Program-made: the position numbers and the translations under genes
Assembly: GCF_938045595.1 (NCBI RefSeq)
Contig: NZ_CALIBB010000289.1
Location: 1-7,751 of the forward strand
Direction of reading: 5' to 3'
From: an uncultured Campylobacter sp.
GTDB lineage: Bacteria; Campylobacterota; Campylobacteria; Campylobacterales; Campylobacteraceae
Length of the DNA: 7,751 nt
Part shown: positions 1 to 6,403 of the stretch, piece after piece
How positions within the stretch are numbered: the first letter of the stretch is position 1
Layout of the letters: every line of letters begins with the position of its first letter
The notes under the pieces: generated by a model
Told to the model about the DNA's origin: nothing
Seen by the model: the letters and a program-made list of their open reading frames with translations, nothing else
The model's database searches: none

Positions 1-180
1 GATCGCGTCATCTTTAAAAAGCGCGCCGCCTGAAATTTTATACTCGGTGACGGTCTGCCCGTCGTAGCTCATCATCACGGAATTTTCCGGATGCAGCTCG
101 GCTTGCGAATACTTTACCTTCATACAGCCAGTAAGCAGCGCGACCGCCGCAAGCAGCGCCAAAATTTTAATTTTATCCAT
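1..180 (-). CDS. Putative lipoprotein, third tandem copy (partial, runs off the window)
   Basis: Only the first 60 codons are present; the reading frame is open to base 1. The N-terminus is a lipoprotein signal peptide: Lys at 3 and 5, a hydrophobic stretch at about 6-16, and a lipobox L16-T17-G18-C19. Residue 20 after the cysteine is Met rather than Asp, so under the E. coli sorting rule it would go to the outer membrane. The ATG has a strong GGAGGAG ribosome binding site. The start lies 14 bases after the stop of the preceding lipoprotein gene, so the two are probably co-transcribed. Residues 38-54 contain Y-D-G-x-x-x-V-x-x-Y-K-x-x-G-x-x-L, which aligns with Y-D-G-x-x-x-V-x-Y-K-x-x-G-x-x-L at 32-48 of the neighbour. 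I infer that it is a diverged paralogue. Its signal peptide sequence is not the shared one of the other two copies. Function unknown. Confidence 0.8.
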   Translation of the reverse strand, partial: MDKIKILALLAAVALLTGCMKVKYSQAELHPENSVMMSYDGQTVTEYKISGGALFKDDAI

Positions 181-194
181 AACTCCTCCGAAGT

Positions 195-806
195 TTATCT
201 GCAAAAATCGTCTAAGATCATTTTTTTAAGATCCGCAGTCGTCTTTTTGAAAAATTCGGCTACGATTAGCTCCTCGGCTACGTATTGCGCATCTTTGTGA
301 TTGAACGTTTTTTCGGAATTCATATTTTTATATGCGCTTAGTCCTTTCGAGCTCATCTTTTGCACCGAACTCTCGCTTTTTGAAATTTTGCCGTCCGCAT
401 AAAGCCAATCGCCGTCTTTAAACATATTTGAAGTATAGTCGAAATTTACGTATCTGCCTGCATTATAGACGCTGCAAATCCCATCTTTGTGCCAAATGCT
501 AAATACCATTGCCCTTTCGTCGTTAAAAAGATAAAATTTCATCCGCTTGGCATTCAGCGCGGACTTATAGTTATTGCCGTAAGACTTGCCCGCTTCATCG
601 AGCACAAGCATCCTAAACTCACCTCTATCCATAGAATACATGCCTAAATTTTTGCCGTTTTCATACAGATCCTCGCCCGCAAATTTATAGATTACGGTTT
701 TGTTGCCGTCGTAAAATTTAAACTCCTTGTCGCTCTTAGCCGGGCGCAATATCCCGCATCCCCCAAGTAGTGTCGCCAAAACGGCAAAAATTATAAAATT
801 TTTCAT
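195..806 (-). CDS. Putative lipoprotein of unknown function, second tandem copy
   Basis: This is a 203-residue protein with a lipoprotein signal peptide: K2, a hydrophobic stretch at 4-14, and lipobox L14-G15-G16-C17. It is likely lipidated on C17 and carried to the outer membrane, since position 18 is Gly. The ATG is preceded by AAGGAG with a 6-base spacing. I do not recognise a named domain. The mature part is hydrophilic and shares motifs with the upstream neighbour: L-Y-x-N-G-K-x-L-G (47-55 here), D-E-x-G (70-73), and H-x-D-G-[IV]-C-x(4)-A-G-[RK]-Y-V (106-120). Both end with a Cys-Arg, C202 here. Apart from C17, the only cysteines are C111 and C202, a plausible disulfide. It sits 17 bases after the previous lipoprotein gene and 14 bases before the next, so the three probably form one transcript. 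I am confident that the gene is real; its function is unknown. Confidence 0.88.
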   Translation of the reverse strand: MKNFIIFAVLATLLGGCGILRPAKSDKEFKFYDGNKTVIYKFAGEDLYENGKNLGMYSMDRGEFRMLVLDEAGKSYGNNYKSALNAKRMKFYLFNDERAMVFSIWHKDGICSVYNAGRYVNFDYTSNMFKDGDWLYADGKISKSESSVQKMSSKGLSAYKNMNSEKTFNHKDAQYVAEELIVAEFFKKTTADLKKMILDDFCR

Positions 807-828
807 TTATTACTCCTTAAATTCTAAT
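755..828 (-). repeat. Direct repeat, copy 1: lipoprotein leader plus signal-peptide codons
   Basis: About 74 bases that match 1414-1486, covering the leader, ribosome binding site, start codon and codons up to the lipobox cysteine. By eye I count six mismatches, all transitions (C/T or A/G), and one single-base indel. The stop codon of the upstream lipoprotein gene (824-826) falls inside this copy. Similarity drops sharply after the cysteine codon, so the repeat marks the 5' end of each duplicated gene. Confidence 0.85.
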
Positions 829-1465
829 CCAATCTTTTAGACTTTTCTCTGCAAAGCAGACCAAGAAGCGTAGCACCGCTAAGTACGACGGATGCTTGCA
901 CATGATCTGCTACTGTCGAATTTAGTTTTTCTAAAATTTTTTTATCCACATAAGATAACTTTTCATTAACGAAATCATACCTGGATGAAATTTTCCCCAT
1001 TCCTTTTCTTGACATCAAAACATCATAACTATATGCCACGATCGGCTCGCCTCGTGAATACATAGTAATATACTCCTTTATATGTACATATTTTCCTGCG
1101 GACAATGCTTTACAAACGCCGTCATTATGGCTATAAGAAATCACTTTAATAAATTCGTTCGGAACAAATATTATCTCCGTAATTTTTTTAGAATTATGTT
1201 CCTTTGTCGCGCTGGGATCTATATAACCATTTCCCATTTCATCAGTATAAATGTGCGTACCAAGTCCCGGTGCCGTAAGATATTTGCCTAACACTTTGCC
1301 ATTTTTATAGAGTTTTCCGTTATGGGCTCGGTATCTGGTGGAAATATTTTTGTCAAAGCTTAACATTGCGATATCTTCCGAGTCGGCAATTCCGTTTTGA
1401 TCTTTTTTGCCCGCGCATCCTCCAAGCAGTGCCGCCAAAACGGCAAAAATTATGAAATTTTTCAT
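824..1465 (-). CDS. Putative lipoprotein of unknown function, first tandem copy
   Basis: This is a 213-residue protein with nearly the same signal peptide as the next gene: 16 of the first 17 residues match, with lipobox L14-G15-G16-C17. The AAGGAG site 6 bases before the ATG is also shared. Its mature region is strongly diverged but keeps L-Y-x-N-G-K-x-L-G (52-60), D-E-x-G (75-78) and H-x-D-G-[IV]-C with A-G-[RK]-Y-V (113-127). Non-lipobox cysteines are C118 and C205, at the same relative places as in the paralogue. The C-terminus (about 186-205) is unusually hydrophobic and ends in a basic tail after Cys-Arg. That could be a membrane-contacting helix, though this is uncertain. Base composition is more AT-rich than in the flanking genes: 901-960 has 16 G/C in 60. 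It is the first gene of the lipoprotein set, 153 bases after the djlA-like gene. Function not recognised. Confidence 0.86.
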   Translation of the reverse strand: MKNFIIFAVLAALLGGCAGKKDQNGIADSEDIAMLSFDKNISTRYRAHNGKLYKNGKVLGKYLTAPGLGTHIYTDEMGNGYIDPSATKEHNSKKITEIIFVPNEFIKVISYSHNDGVCKALSAGKYVHIKEYITMYSRGEPIVAYSYDVLMSRKGMGKISSRYDFVNEKLSYVDKKILEKLNSTVADHVQASVVLSGATLLGLLCREKSKRLD

Positions 1466-1486
1466 TCATCACTCCTTAAATCTAAT
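1414..1486 (-). repeat. Direct repeat, copy 2: lipoprotein leader plus signal-peptide codons
   Basis: Partner of 755-828 at a distance of about 659 bases, the length of one gene plus its short spacer. This is what a tandem gene duplication with later divergence of the mature coding part would leave. It includes the AAGGAG ribosome binding site (1472-1477) and the ATG. Confidence 0.85.
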
Positions 1487-1579
1487 TTGGCGCCGCGGAT
1501 TTAATCTGCTCTTGTCTGCGCGCCTTAAAATTCCTTCGCCGCACCTTGCCGCCGTATCGCAAGCCTACATTAAAATTTC

Positions 1580-1596
1580 AAGGCGTTTTGCGCCCT
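1580..1596 (-). terminator. Possible weak hairpin terminator after the djlA-like gene
   Basis: Read on the minus strand, AGGGCG and CGCCTT can pair around a 5-base loop (CAAAA), giving six pairs including one G-U. The stem is followed by GAAATTTTAA, which is T-containing but not a clean U-tract. It begins about 22 bases after the djlA-like stop, where a terminator would be expected. The stem is short, so this is a tentative call. It could equally be a spacer element in a longer transcript. Confidence 0.25.
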
Positions 1597-1612
1597 CAAA
1601 TTTTAAAATTTG
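1597..1612. repeat. Perfect 16-base palindrome CAAATTTTAAAATTTG
   Basis: A self-complementary AT-rich 16-mer directly after the djlA-like stop. It contains two AAATTT words. It may be a protein-binding site or just an instance of the AAAATTTT words common in this genome. An AT-only stem of this kind is a poor RNA terminator on its own. Confidence 0.5.
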
Positions 1613-1618
1613 CTCGCC

Positions 1619-2596
1619 CTACTTCTCGCCGAAGCGCTCCTTTAAAATTTTATACGCCTCGTTGATCTCCTGAAGCTTCTTCGTGCCCTCCTGGATGATC
1701 TCCTCGTCCGCGCCCTTGCCCATCAGGATGTCGGGGTGGTATTTTTTCACGAGCTCGCGATATTTTTTCTTGATCTCGTTAAACGTAGCATCCTTGGAGA
1801 GCCCCAAAATTTCATACGGATCTCTTTTGGTTTTGGCGGAGTCTTGCGAGCCGCCCGAATAACCGCCATATCCACTCGAATACCCGCCGTAACCGCTAGA
1901 ACTTTGCGAGCCTCCGTAGCCCGAACCCGCCGTGCCGCCATAGCCGTAGCCCGTACCGCCGCCGTAACTGCTGCTTCCGTAGCCGCCGGTGCTTCTGCCG
2001 CCGTATTTGTCCCAGTACCCGCCGCTTCTTGTGCTATAGCCGTCATATTCGTCGTAAGTGGAGCTGCTTTGCGCGCCGCCGTTTTCGTAATATGTGCCGT
2101 AAAAGCTGCGCTCAAAGGTCGCGAATATCTGGCTTTGGATATGCTCCGCAATGCCTAACCCGTCGCAGATCTGCGAGATTGTGCGCCGCTCTGCCGCGCT
2201 AAAACCGCAATCGACGTAGGCTAAATTTAAAAAGAAATAGATTAGCCCCGTTTTGCGACTCGGGCTCGGGCGGTAGGTTTGGTTATATTTTTCGGCAAGC
2301 TCGCGCACGTTTGCGAGGTTTTCTTTCTCGAGCTTATAAACGAGTTTTAACGCCTCGCGTTCGCGTTCGCCGGCGCCCATTTGGCGCACCAAATCGTCTA
2401 AAATTTCGCTTATCATCGCGGCTTCGGACTCGCTTACGTGCCCGTCGCTTTTGGCGACCTTGGCTAGAAGCGCTACTAAAATTTTAGCCTCTGCTAGTTG
2501 CATTCGCGCCTTGCCGCGATAGCCGGAGTTGCCGAGAGCCCCGCCGATCTGCGCGAAAATATACAGCGCGATTAAAAGAAATATGATGCTAAGCAC
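1619..2596 (-). CDS. djlA: DjlA-like membrane-anchored J-domain co-chaperone (TerB-like + J domain)
   Basis: This is a 325-residue protein. Residues 2-21 form a hydrophobic membrane anchor. Residues about 32-165 are mostly helical and resemble the TerB-like domain of DjlA, with V-A-K-S-D-G-H-V-S-E-S-E at 47-58 as the characteristic acidic loop. Residues 172-250 are low complexity: by count 61 of 79 are Gly, Ser or Tyr. Residues 259-325 are a J domain (D-P-Y-E-I-L-G-L at 259-266) with the HPD motif at 287-289 that stimulates DnaK ATPase. It should therefore be an inner-membrane DnaK partner with the J domain in the cytoplasm. The order anchor, TerB, linker, J domain is that of DjlA. The start is GTG, three bases after the purL stop, with only a weak GA-rich ribosome binding site inside the purL end, which points to translational coupling. 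C. jejuni also has a DnaJ-like gene next to purL (from memory). The client is unknown. Confidence 0.88.
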   Translation of the reverse strand: MLSIIFLLIALYIFAQIGGALGNSGYRGKARMQLAEAKILVALLAKVAKSDGHVSESEAAMISEILDDLVRQMGAGEREREALKLVYKLEKENLANVRELAEKYNQTYRPSPSRKTGLIYFFLNLAYVDCGFSAAERRTISQICDGLGIAEHIQSQIFATFERSFYGTYYENGGAQSSSTYDEYDGYSTRSGGYWDKYGGRSTGGYGSSSYGGGTGYGYGGTAGSGYGGSQSSSGYGGYSSGYGGYSGGSQDSAKTKRDPYEILGLSKDATFNEIKKKYRELVKKYHPDILMGKGADEEIIQEGTKKLQEINEAYKILKERFGEK

Positions 2597-2599
2597 GCG

Positions 2600-4795
2600 C
2601 TAGTCTTCGCTCTTTACGATCTTAGCAAACTCGCCAAAGTAAATTTCTTTTAGCGCGCCAAGGTTTTTGCGGACGGAATTTATGCGAAACGTTTCGCCGC
2701 CACTGGTGCCTAGTCGCATTAAGCTTAGCCCGTATTTTGCGGCCAGCTCTTTAAATTTCGCCTCGTCGCGCACGCCGAAAATCGCGCGCGAAAAGCTCTC
2801 GTCGAAAATATCTCTGCTATCGTCGCAGCTCATCTCAAACTCGCCGCCGATACCGCCTACGCACGCCATCTTAGCAAGCGTAATCGCCACGCCGCCGATT
2901 CCTACGGAGTTTGCAAATTCCAAAACTCCGCTCTTGCCAGCTTCTATCGCGAAGTCCCACAGAGCGCGCTCTGCTTTTAAATTTAGCTCCGGCAGGCTGC
3001 CTGCGACGCGGTTTTCTACCGCTTTCATATAAAGCGAGCCCGCAAAAACGCCCTTCGTATCGCCTACCAAATAGACGCTCACGCCGCTAGCGCAAAAATG
3101 GCTAGGGATGATCTCGCCCTCGTTCGTGCCCACGCATACGATCGCGGGAGTGGGCTGGATGCTAACGCCGCCCGTTTCGTTATAAAGGCTTACGTTGCCG
3201 CTTACGACGGGGGTATTTAGCGCGGCGCAAGCCTGCTTAATCCCCTCGCAGCCCTGCGCGAACTGCCACATAACCTCGGGATTTTGCGGATTGCCGTAGT
3301 TTAGGCAATCGGTGATGGCTAGAGGCGTCGCGCCGCTCATAGCGACCTTTCGCCCCGCCGACGCTACCGCGAGCGCCGCGCCTATGCGAGGATGGACGTA
3401 ATTCATCCGCGTGTTGCAGTCCGCAGCCATCGCGAGTTTTACGCCGTTTTGCTTAACTCGCATCACCGCAGCGCCCAGCATACCGGGACGCTTGGCGGAG
3501 TTTAGCCCTACGTTGGCGTCGTATTGATCGTAGATGTAGGATTTATTTAGCACTTCGGGGTCCTCAAAAATTTTATCAAACGCCGCGTCTAGCTCGCGCT
3601 CGCTTGCGCCGCAGCCACATAAATTTTGCCGCGCGATCTGCGCCATATATGCAGGCTCTTTTATCGGGCGATCCAGCACGGGCGCAGCCTCGCTAAGCGG
3701 CTCGATCGGGATAACGCCCGCCAGCTCGCCGTGCCAAAAAAGCTCCATCTTGCCGCTATCCGTCACCTCGCCGATGACGGCGGCGTCGAGATCCCATTTG
3801 GCAAAAATTTCTTTGATTTTCTCCTCGCAGCCCTTTTTGGCGCAGATCAGCATACGCTCTTGGCTCTCGCTTAGCATCAGCTCATACGGGCTCATCCCCT
3901 CCTCGCGCATCGGTACACGGTCCAAATTTAACTGCATGCCGCTGCCGCTGCGCCCCGCCATCTCAAAGCTGCTTGAAGTAAGCCCCGCCGCGCCCATATC
4001 CTGGATACCCACGACGTAGTCTGTCTTAAAAAGCTCTAAGCACGCCTCCATCAGTAGCTTTTCGGCGAACGGATCGCCCACCTGCACCGTCGGGCGCAGA
4101 GATTTGTTCGCGTCGTTAAAGCTATCGCTCGCCATCACGGCTCCGCCGAGCCCGTCGCGACCCGTCTTAGAGCCCACGTAGATCACGCTATTGCCCACGC
4201 CTTCGGCCCTACCGTAGAAAATTTCATCCTTTTTAACGATACCCAGCGCAAAGGCATTAACCAAAATATTGCCGTCAAAGCTCTTATCGAAGCTCGTCTC
4301 GCCGCCTATCGTAGGGATGCCCATGCAGTTGCCGTAGTGAGCGATACCGGCAACCGCTCCTTTTAGCAGATAGCGCTGCTTGCGCGCATTTTCGCTTCTT
4401 CCTCGCACCTCGCCGAAACGAAGCGAGTTCATATTGGCCTCGACGCGCGCGCCCATCGTAAAGATATCGCGCAGTATCCCGCCCACGCCGGTCGCAGCCC
4501 CTTGAAACGGCTCTATGAAGCTTGGGTGGTTGTGGCTTTCCATCTTAAAAACCGCAGCCATGCCGCCGCCGATGTCGATGACGCCTGCGTTTTCGCCCGG
4601 GCCCTGGATAACCCAAGGCGCCTTGGTCGGAAAGCCGCTTAAGTATTTTTTGCTCGATTTGTAGCTGCAGTGCTCGCTCCACATCGCGCTAAAAATCCCA
4701 AGCTCGAGCAGATTCGGCTCGCGACCTAAAATTTTTAAAATTTTTTCATATTCTTCGTCTGAAATTTTATGTGCCGCTACTACTTTTTTGTCCAT
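2600..4795 (-). CDS. purL: Phosphoribosylformylglycinamidine synthase, PurL subunit (small type)
   Basis: PurL converts FGAR, ATP and glutamine-derived ammonia to FGAM, the fourth step of purine synthesis, in the cytoplasm. The 731-residue length fits the small PurL that works with separate PurQ (glutaminase) and PurS; no glutaminase domain is present. Visible family motifs (numbered from this start) are S-E-H-C-S at 40-44, P-G-E-N-A-G-V-I-D at 66-74, the nucleotide-binding E-S-H-N-H-P-S at 86-92 followed by a Gly-rich stretch to about 108, I-G-G-E-T near 163-167, Q-D-M-G-A-A-G-L at 265-272, and S-E-S-Q-E-R-M at 309-315. A second AIRS-like half contains T-D-C-L-N-Y-G-N-P and S-G-N-V-S-L-Y-N. 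I chose the ATG at 4795 over an in-frame TTG at 4831 because AAGGG lies 7 bases before it and the family usually begins with a similar M-D-K. It is intact, and the djlA-like gene follows by three bases. Confidence 0.97.
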   Translation of the reverse strand: MDKKVVAAHKISDEEYEKILKILGREPNLLELGIFSAMWSEHCSYKSSKKYLSGFPTKAPWVIQGPGENAGVIDIGGGMAAVFKMESHNHPSFIEPFQGAATGVGGILRDIFTMGARVEANMNSLRFGEVRGRSENARKQRYLLKGAVAGIAHYGNCMGIPTIGGETSFDKSFDGNILVNAFALGIVKKDEIFYGRAEGVGNSVIYVGSKTGRDGLGGAVMASDSFNDANKSLRPTVQVGDPFAEKLLMEACLELFKTDYVVGIQDMGAAGLTSSSFEMAGRSGSGMQLNLDRVPMREEGMSPYELMLSESQERMLICAKKGCEEKIKEIFAKWDLDAAVIGEVTDSGKMELFWHGELAGVIPIEPLSEAAPVLDRPIKEPAYMAQIARQNLCGCGASERELDAAFDKIFEDPEVLNKSYIYDQYDANVGLNSAKRPGMLGAAVMRVKQNGVKLAMAADCNTRMNYVHPRIGAALAVASAGRKVAMSGATPLAITDCLNYGNPQNPEVMWQFAQGCEGIKQACAALNTPVVSGNVSLYNETGGVSIQPTPAIVCVGTNEGEIIPSHFCASGVSVYLVGDTKGVFAGSLYMKAVENRVAGSLPELNLKAERALWDFAIEAGKSGVLEFANSVGIGGVAITLAKMACVGGIGGEFEMSCDDSRDIFDESFSRAIFGVRDEAKFKELAAKYGLSLMRLGTSGGETFRINSVRKNLGALKEIYFGEFAKIVKSED

Positions 4796-4859
4796 TTTTT
4801 CGCCCTTTTCGTCGTTAAATTTAGGTCGCAATAATAACTAAAATTTTCTATCATTTCGA
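4796..4859. other. Short spacer between the glycan cassette and purL
   Basis: 64 bases, AT-rich in its right half, with the purL ribosome binding site at the left. I see no hairpin with a T-tract and no clear -10 box; AATAATAACTAA around 4829-4840 gives only loose TATTAT-type matches on the minus strand. A weak purL promoter here is possible but not supported. Read-through from the glycan genes is the alternative. Confidence 0.45.
4803..4807 (-). promoter_or_regulatory. Ribosome binding site that decides the purL start
   Basis: AAGGG on the minus strand, 7 bases before the ATG at 4795. The longer reading frame from TTG at 4831 has no comparable site and would add 12 polar residues (M-R-P-K-F-N-D-E-K-G-E-K) not expected in the family. 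Confidence 0.7.
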
Positions 4860-5615
4860 TTAATCTTCGCCCTTTTTAAGATACTTCTCGTAAAGTTTCG
4901 CCTCTTTTAAAAACGCGTAAAATGCGTTAATATTTGCCGTGATAAATCCCTTACGCCCGTCAAAAAGCGATCTGCGCAAAATGTATGATTTAAAAAACGC
5001 AAACGGATAGATCAGCAAAAGCTTCGCAAGGCTCGGCTTCCTGCCCTTCTCAAAATCCCCCTGCGCGCGCAGCGTAGAGTAGTTGTTGTTTTTCATAACG
5101 AGCTCGGCGATCGGCTTTTCGCTAAAGTGATTAATGCAAAATTTGCTCTTTCTTACGGCGCCTTTTATGATCGAAATTTGCGCGTGCACCCCCATATTTT
5201 TATACTCGCCGCACTCCTTGCGAAAGAAGCGGATGTGAGTGTTTTTGCGCACGAGATCGGAGCATCTGCGCCCGAGCGAGTATTCATGAAATTTAATATC
5301 CAGCGCCGAGTAATCGCTCTGGCTCATAAACTCCTCTATCTCGCCTTTTAGCTCAGGACTTACCTCCTCGTCGCCGTCGAGATTGAGCACCCATTCGTTG
5401 CTACATAGCGAAAACGCGTAGTTTTTCTGCACCCCCTCGCCCTGCCAGTCGTGATGGTAAATTTTATCGGTAAATTTACGCGCGATTTGCAGCGTGGCAT
5501 CGGTGCTGCCGCTATCGACGATTATGATCTCGGCAAAATCCGCCACGCTACGCAGCATACGCTCAATGTGGCGCTCCTCATTCATCACTATCGCATAAAC
5601 GGACGCTTTAATCAT
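4860..5615 (-). CDS. Family 2 glycosyltransferase, WaaE/KdtX-like (LPS/LOS core)
   Basis: This is a 251-residue GT-A fold glycosyltransferase. It opens with I-V-M-N-E-E at 9-14 and carries the nucleotide-sugar motif V-D-S-G-S-T-D at 33-39, Q-K-N-Y-A at 63-67 and the metal-binding L-D-G-D-E at 79-83. The C-terminal part has F-F-K-S-Y then F-D-G-R-K-G-F, as in the WaaE/KdtX group that adds a glucose to the inner core; the donor and acceptor here cannot be told from sequence. It has no signal peptide, so it would act at the cytoplasmic face of the inner membrane. The ATG at 5615 is preferred over an upstream in-frame start at 5648: it has AAGGA at a 7-base spacing and overlaps the deacetylase stop as ATGA. 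It is the last gene of the glycan cassette. Confidence 0.9.
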   Translation of the reverse strand: MIKASVYAIVMNEERHIERMLRSVADFAEIIIVDSGSTDATLQIARKFTDKIYHHDWQGEGVQKNYAFSLCSNEWVLNLDGDEEVSPELKGEIEEFMSQSDYSALDIKFHEYSLGRRCSDLVRKNTHIRFFRKECGEYKNMGVHAQISIIKGAVRKSKFCINHFSEKPIAELVMKNNNYSTLRAQGDFEKGRKPSLAKLLLIYPFAFFKSYILRRSLFDGRKGFITANINAFYAFLKEAKLYEKYLKKGED

Positions 5616-6403
5616 AGTTTGTTCCTTATCCTCGTAAATTTCAGCCAAAAATCAAAAAACCCCTCCGTGCCCAAAATGCCGATACGCTTTACGGCGTATC
5701 TGTCGTCGCCCGCCTCGTAAAGTCCGCGCTTGACGACCACCGCGCCTTTGAAATTTGATCTAGCGATATTTAAAATTTCGTCGTTAAATTTACCGTACGG
5801 ATAGGCAAACACCTCGCAAGGCTGAGCGCAAATACGTGCTACGCGAGCCTTGGACGTGATGATCTCATCTGCGGCGAGCTGCGGATCGCTCGCGTAGGTA
5901 AGGTCTAAATTTACGTGGTGCATCGTATGCGCGCCAAACTCAACTAGCCCGCTTGCTTGCATTTTTAAAATTTGCTCCTCGCTTAGCATCCTTGCAAGAT
6001 GGGTCGTGTTGGCGCGCTCCCAGTCGTTTTGTACGGCGTCCGGGACCAAAAATATGCTCGCTTTGAAATCGTATTTTTTCAAAATTTCAAAGGCGCTGGT
6101 AAAATTATTTTCAAACCCGTCGTCGAATGTGATGCAAACCGCCTTTTTAGGCAGCCGCTCTAGCGCGATGAGCTCGCTAAGCTTAAAGCTCTCAAAGCCG
6201 TTTTTCGCAAGCCACGCGATCTGTCTTTCAAAATCCGCAGGCTTCAGCCGCCATTTGTCGAATTTATCGCCCTTGTGCTCCTCTACGCTATGATACATCA
6301 GCACCCGCGCCTTATGCCAGCCCTGCGGGATCCGCCACCAGTTATACCGCAGTGAAACGCCCGCTGCGACGGCAAAGATCAGAAGCATAAAAGTATAGTT
6401 CAT
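5612..6403 (-). CDS. Polysaccharide deacetylase (NodB-homology, CE4 family), membrane anchored
   Basis: This is a 263-residue protein with a hydrophobic N-terminal helix at about 4-18 and a NodB-type deacetylase domain. The family motifs are V-L-M-Y-H-S-V at 34-40, T-F-D-D-G at 92-96 (D94 catalytic base, D95 metal ligand by family rule), H-T-M-H-H at 159-163 (H159 and H163 as metal ligands) and A-Y-P-Y-G at 200-204. All catalytic positions are present, so it is probably an active metal-dependent N- or O-deacetylase. Neighbouring ligase-like and WaaE-like genes suggest a sugar of the lipooligosaccharide or its precursor as substrate rather than peptidoglycan; this is inference. The ATG overlaps the previous stop by four bases (ATGA) and has only a weak AAAAGA site, so coupling is likely. 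Basic residues follow the anchor (R19, R24, K31, R33), which leaves the side of the membrane uncertain. Confidence 0.92.
   Translation of the reverse strand: MNYTFMLLIFAVAAGVSLRYNWWRIPQGWHKARVLMYHSVEEHKGDKFDKWRLKPADFERQIAWLAKNGFESFKLSELIALERLPKKAVCITFDDGFENNFTSAFEILKKYDFKASIFLVPDAVQNDWERANTTHLARMLSEEQILKMQASGLVEFGAHTMHHVNLDLTYASDPQLAADEIITSKARVARICAQPCEVFAYPYGKFNDEILNIARSNFKGAVVVKRGLYEAGDDRYAVKRIGILGTEGFFDFWLKFTRIRNKL

Larger units (their letters stand above)
1466..1618. other. Intergenic region between the djlA-like gene and the lipoprotein set
   Basis: 153 bases with no convincing ORF. On the minus strand it contains a small hairpin (1580-1596), a perfect 16-base AT-rich palindrome (1597-1612), and close to the lipoprotein start the repeated leader with its ribosome binding site. 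I looked for a sigma-70 type -10 box for the lipoprotein genes and found no good match. Whether the lipoproteins have their own promoter or are read through from purL-djlA is open. Confidence 0.6.

Noticed and set aside
1736..2158. Long open frames opposite to, or out of frame with, the djlA-like gene (1736-2158 plus, 1747-2151 minus)
   Set aside because: They are Ala/Arg/Thr-rich shadows of the Gly/Tyr/Ser repeat codons, with no ribosome binding site and no recognisable domain.
4726..4748. Tandem AAAATTTTTAAAATTTTTT as a possible terminator or repeat element
   Set aside because: It encodes K-I-L-K-I-L in the conserved N-terminal part of PurL, so it is coding DNA with the common AAATTT word.
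4796..4831. 12-residue N-terminal extension of PurL from TTG at 4831
   Set aside because: TTG start without a good ribosome binding site, whereas the ATG at 4795 has AAGGG at 7 bases and fits the family start.
5616..5648. 11-residue extension of the glycosyltransferase from 5648
   Set aside because: It lies inside the deacetylase coding region; the ATG at 5615 has AAGGA and a 4-base ATGA overlap, and the family motif I-V-M-N-E-E begins shortly after it.
5127..6293. Plus-strand open frames of 70-95 codons within the glycan genes
   Set aside because: They are antisense to well-supported coding regions with family motifs and lack ribosome binding sites.
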